Below, piece after piece: positions 61,934 to 64,000 of a stretch of DNA of 64,000 nucleotides (position 1 is the stretch's first letter; each line of letters opens with the position of its first letter). This DNA comes from an uncultured Ruminiclostridium sp. (lineage in GTDB: Bacteria; Bacillota; Clostridia; Oscillospirales; Ruminococcaceae). The notes under the pieces were generated by a model. That model saw only the letters and a list, made by a program, of their open reading frames with translations. It was not told the origin of the DNA and ran no database searches. The position numbers were made by a program, and so were the translations under genes. The stretch is taken from assembly GCA_910588335.1 (NCBI GenBank), contig CAJUQV010000001.1, forward strand, positions 175,544 to 239,543. The letters are read 5' to 3'.

Positions 61934-62103
61934 GAAAAAGCACCGACGGCGCGGCTGTCAGCTTTGTTATGCCATTATGCGGGAAGGTTTTGTATTTTTT
62001 CGGCTTTAAGGATTTAAGACAAACAGGCATAGCAATTTAGTGTGTTTATCTTTCTGCGTTTTGTGAAAACGCGTTTTTTGCCTCGTGACTGTCGTATACC
62101 TTC

Positions 62104-62140
62104 TAAGGCTGCGGAAATCTGCTTTTCCGCAGCCTTATAC
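62104..62140 (+). terminator. Strong hairpin, terminator-like
   Basis: AAGGCTGCGGAAA / TTTCCGCAGCCTT perfect 13-base stem. The following sequence ATACTATCTTTA is only weakly T-rich. No gene ends just before it. Confidence 0.5.
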
Positions 62141-62253
62141 TATCTTTACTCTAAAATTGATTTTCAATTACACCCGAAGCACTTTTGCAAATCATTACAA
62201 ATTTTCATTTTGTCTATAGTATAATTTGCAAACAATATTAAAGATAGTAATCT

Positions 62254-62282
62254 GTTCTCAACAATACCTATTATTTGAGAAC
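62254..62282 (+). promoter_or_regulatory. Inverted repeat in the ABC-F leader
   Basis: GTTCTCAA (62254-62261) and TTGAGAAC (62275-62282), perfect 8-base arms 47 bases before the ABC-F start. Possible operator or attenuator stem. Confidence 0.5.
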
Positions 62283-62328
62283 AACGCTTTTGATACGGTA
62301 TATTTTTTTCGGAACGGAGGTAATAACA

Positions 62329-63816
62329 ATGTCGCTTATAAATATCACTAATCTGACCTTCGCATATGAGGACGGTTATGACAATGTTTTTGAAAACGTG
62401 AGCTTTCAGATTGACACCGACTGGAAGCTTGGCTTTACGGGCAGGAACGGAAGAGGAAAAACTACATTCCTAAAGCTGCTGATGGGAAAATACGAATACA
62501 GAGGCAGTATTTCCGCATCGGTAGACTTTGAATACTTTCCATACGAGGTAAAGGATCAAAGTCAAAACGGACTTGAAATTGCCGAGGAAATGTGCCCTGC
62601 ACTTCAATACTGGCAGATTGTAAAGGAGCTTAACATACTCGAAGCGGACGAGGGGATACTTTACCGTCCCTTTTCCACAATGTCGGGCGGCGAACGCGCT
62701 AAGCTGCTGCTTGCGGCAATGTTTCTTAAGGAAAACAGCTTTCTGCTTATTGACGAGCCTACCAACCATCTGGACATAAGAGGAAGGGAAGTGGTAAGCC
62801 GATATCTTAACGGAAAAAAGAGCTTTATTTTAGTGTCCCATGATCGAGCGTTCCTGGACGGGTGCGTGGATCATATTCTCTCGATTAACAAAGCGGATAT
62901 AGAGATAATAAAGGGGAACTTTTCCGTGTGGCTTGAAAATAAAGAAAGAAAAGACAGCTTTGAGCTGGCGGAAAACAGTAAGCTGAAAAAAGAAATAAAA
63001 CAGCTTGAAGCAGCGGCCAAAGAAAAAAGATTTTGGTCAGACAGAGCGGAAAGCGGAAAAATAGGAATTGATCCCCTGAAAGTGGACAATAAAAAAGGCC
63101 ACAGAACAAAAGAAAGCGCAAGGGCCAAAAAGATAATGGCAAGGGCAAAATCCATAGAAACAAGACAGGAAAATGCCATAAAAGAAAAATCTAAGCTTCT
63201 GAAAAACATCGAATCCGCCGATAAGCTTAAGATTTATCAGTCGGATTACCGCGTTTCGCGTCTTATTACGGTTAATAAGCTTTCGGTGAACTACGGAAGC
63301 GGAGCCGTTTTTGAAAATATTTCTTTTGAGGTTAACAAGGGGGACAGAATCGCGCTTTCCGGTAAGAACGGTTCGGGAAAATCCAGCCTTATAAAGTTGC
63401 TTAGGGGAGAAAACGTGCCATATACGGGGGAGCTTGCCGTAGGCGGCGGGCTTATCATTTCCTATGTGTCGCAGGACACATCCAATGTAAAGGGGTGGCT
63501 TTCGGAATATGCGGAAAAGCTCGGTGCCGAGGACAGCCTGTTTAAGGCGATGCTCAGCAAACTGAATTTTATACGGCTTGACATTGACCGAAGGATAGAG
63601 GAGCTGAGCGAGGGGGAAAAGAAAAAGGTGCTGATTGCGGGGAGCCTTTGTGAAAGAGCTCATATTCACATATGGGATGAACCGATGAACTTTATTGACG
63701 TTATCTCCCGTATGCAGATTGAAGAGCTTTTGACGGAGTTCAGGCCTACCATGATATTCGTGGAACATGACAAAGCCTTTGTTGAAAAGGTTGCGAATAA
63801 GATAGTGGAGCTGTGA
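62329..63816 (+). CDS. Lsa-type ABC-F ribosomal protection protein
   Basis: 495 residues from the ATG at 62329 with GGAGG upstream. Two ATPase domains: Walker A GRNGRGKTT and GKNGSGKSS, signatures MSGGERAKLLLA and LSEGEKKKVLIAG. The linker between them is long and basic (KLLKNIESADKLKIYQSDYR at its end). The second Walker B region reads WDEPMNFIDVISRMQIEELL with EHDKAF. These features match the Lsa/CplR group, which displaces lincosamides, streptogramin A and pleuromutilins from the ribosome. No membrane domain. Resistance is expected from the family but not shown. Confidence 0.88.
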   Translation: MSLINITNLTFAYEDGYDNVFENVSFQIDTDWKLGFTGRNGRGKTTFLKLLMGKYEYRGSISASVDFEYFPYEVKDQSQNGLEIAEEMCPALQYWQIVKELNILEADEGILYRPFSTMSGGERAKLLLAAMFLKENSFLLIDEPTNHLDIRGREVVSRYLNGKKSFILVSHDRAFLDGCVDHILSINKADIEIIKGNFSVWLENKERKDSFELAENSKLKKEIKQLEAAAKEKRFWSDRAESGKIGIDPLKVDNKKGHRTKESARAKKIMARAKSIETRQENAIKEKSKLLKNIESADKLKIYQSDYRVSRLITVNKLSVNYGSGAVFENISFEVNKGDRIALSGKNGSGKSSLIKLLRGENVPYTGELAVGGGLIISYVSQDTSNVKGWLSEYAEKLGAEDSLFKAMLSKLNFIRLDIDRRIEELSEGEKKKVLIAGSLCERAHIHIWDEPMNFIDVISRMQIEELLTEFRPTMIFVEHDKAFVEKVANKIVEL

Positions 63817-63868
63817 GTCCTTTGAATTTCGGGAGCAATAATTTAATGGATTATCGCCGAAGGGCACA

Positions 63869-63906
63869 GTCTTTAATTAAACCCAAACCTTAATTAAAGA
63901 TTGACA
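63869..63906. repeat. Family A hairpin fragment
   Basis: AGTCTTTAATTAA, loop, TTAATTAAAGATTG. Only the core arms remain. Confidence 0.55.
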
Positions 63907-63929
63907 AAAAGAGTCGTTTGTTCCAAACA

Positions 63930-63968
63930 AAAAAGCACACCCCTTAATCGAGGTGTGCTTTCATTATT
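63930..63968 (+). terminator. Intrinsic terminator of the ABC-F gene
   Basis: AAAAGCACACC / GGTGTGCTTT stem followed by CATTATTATT, 113 bases after the stop codon. Confidence 0.75.
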
Positions 63969-64000
63969 ATTGACTAAGCATAAACCAAGCTTTCACAGCC

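Larger units (their letters stand above)
61719..62328. other. Gap with repeats and leader of the ABC-F gene
   Basis: Contains a single family A hairpin, a strong orphan terminator hairpin (62104-62137), a weak family A relic with CACCCGAAGCAC linker (62150-62240) and an inverted repeat before the ABC-F gene. Two small plus frames lack ribosome sites. Confidence 0.5.

Noticed and set aside
62042..62224. Plus-strand 60-codon frame upstream of the ABC-F gene as a leader peptide
   Set aside because: No ribosome site, spans a strong hairpin and a repeat relic; a true leader peptide could not be identified.

Overview
The window looks like the replication-origin region of a low-to-moderate G+C Firmicute of class Clostridia, most likely an Oscillospirales/Ruminococcaceae-type gut anaerobe. 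Pointers are the origin-linked set dnaA-dnaN-yaaA-recF-remB, gyrB/gyrA, mnmG-rsmG-parB with two parS sites, canonical TTGACA/TATAAT promoters, AAAGGAGG-type ribosome sites, an FeFe-hydrogenase-like protein, a sodium-type ATP synthase c subunit and a secreted protein ending in a TG/transmembrane/KKRK tail. Species cannot be named from sequence alone.

Layout. 1-5.6 kb: an ABC-2 exporter pair, a TIGR04086-like membrane protein, a lipoprotein, then remB, recF and yaaA, all but one on the minus strand. 5.8-8.8 kb: dnaN and dnaA (minus) with the probable oriC between them. 9.3-13.6 kb: P-type cation ATPase and rnhA (plus), then a frameshifted GHKL histidine kinase (minus). 14.1-16.8 kb: a soluble ferredoxin/FeFe-hydrogenase/chemotaxis-receptor fusion and an FMN reductase. 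17-23.1 kb: gyrA, two small membrane proteins and gyrB (minus). 23.1-24.7 kb: a 1.6-kb non-coding stretch. 24.7-26.9 kb: a membrane-anchored serpin followed by a sigma factor, the most unusual gene pair here. 27-31.6 kb: a frameshifted acetyltransferase, mnmG, rsmG, parB. 31.7-43.6 kb: a dGTPase-like gene and the F-type ATP synthase operon (minus), which carries extra genes (a repeat-containing lipoprotein and two small ORFs) and many repeats. 44-51.2 kb: one 2362-residue cyclic beta-1,2-glucan synthase. 51.3-57 kb: tRNA-Gln, aroK, a kinase-fold protein, a DUF5131 protein, galU and a deleted IS30-like element. 57-64 kb: a degenerate GGDEF protein with a FapA/DUF342 protein, a surface protein and an Lsa-type ABC-F protein.

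The most pervasive feature is not a gene. About twenty copies of a bipartite palindromic repeat (family A; two hairpins joined by a GCACCCGAA-like linker, ends TACCAATC and GATTAGTA) and about nine copies of a second hairpin family (B) fill the intergenic spaces, along with long 160-bp palindromes. Stem arms differ between copies but stay complementary within each copy. One A element sits inside the loop of another. Several repeats abut stop codons exactly (dnaN, gyrB, atpB, atpI).

Functionally the window combines chromosome replication and segregation (dnaA, dnaN, recF, gyrAB, parB/parS), tRNA/rRNA modification (mnmG, rsmG), energy coupling (ATP synthase, P-type ATPase), envelope glucan and UDP-glucose supply (glucan synthase, galU) and several sensory proteins. 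All domain assignments come from reading motifs by eye; no database search was run.
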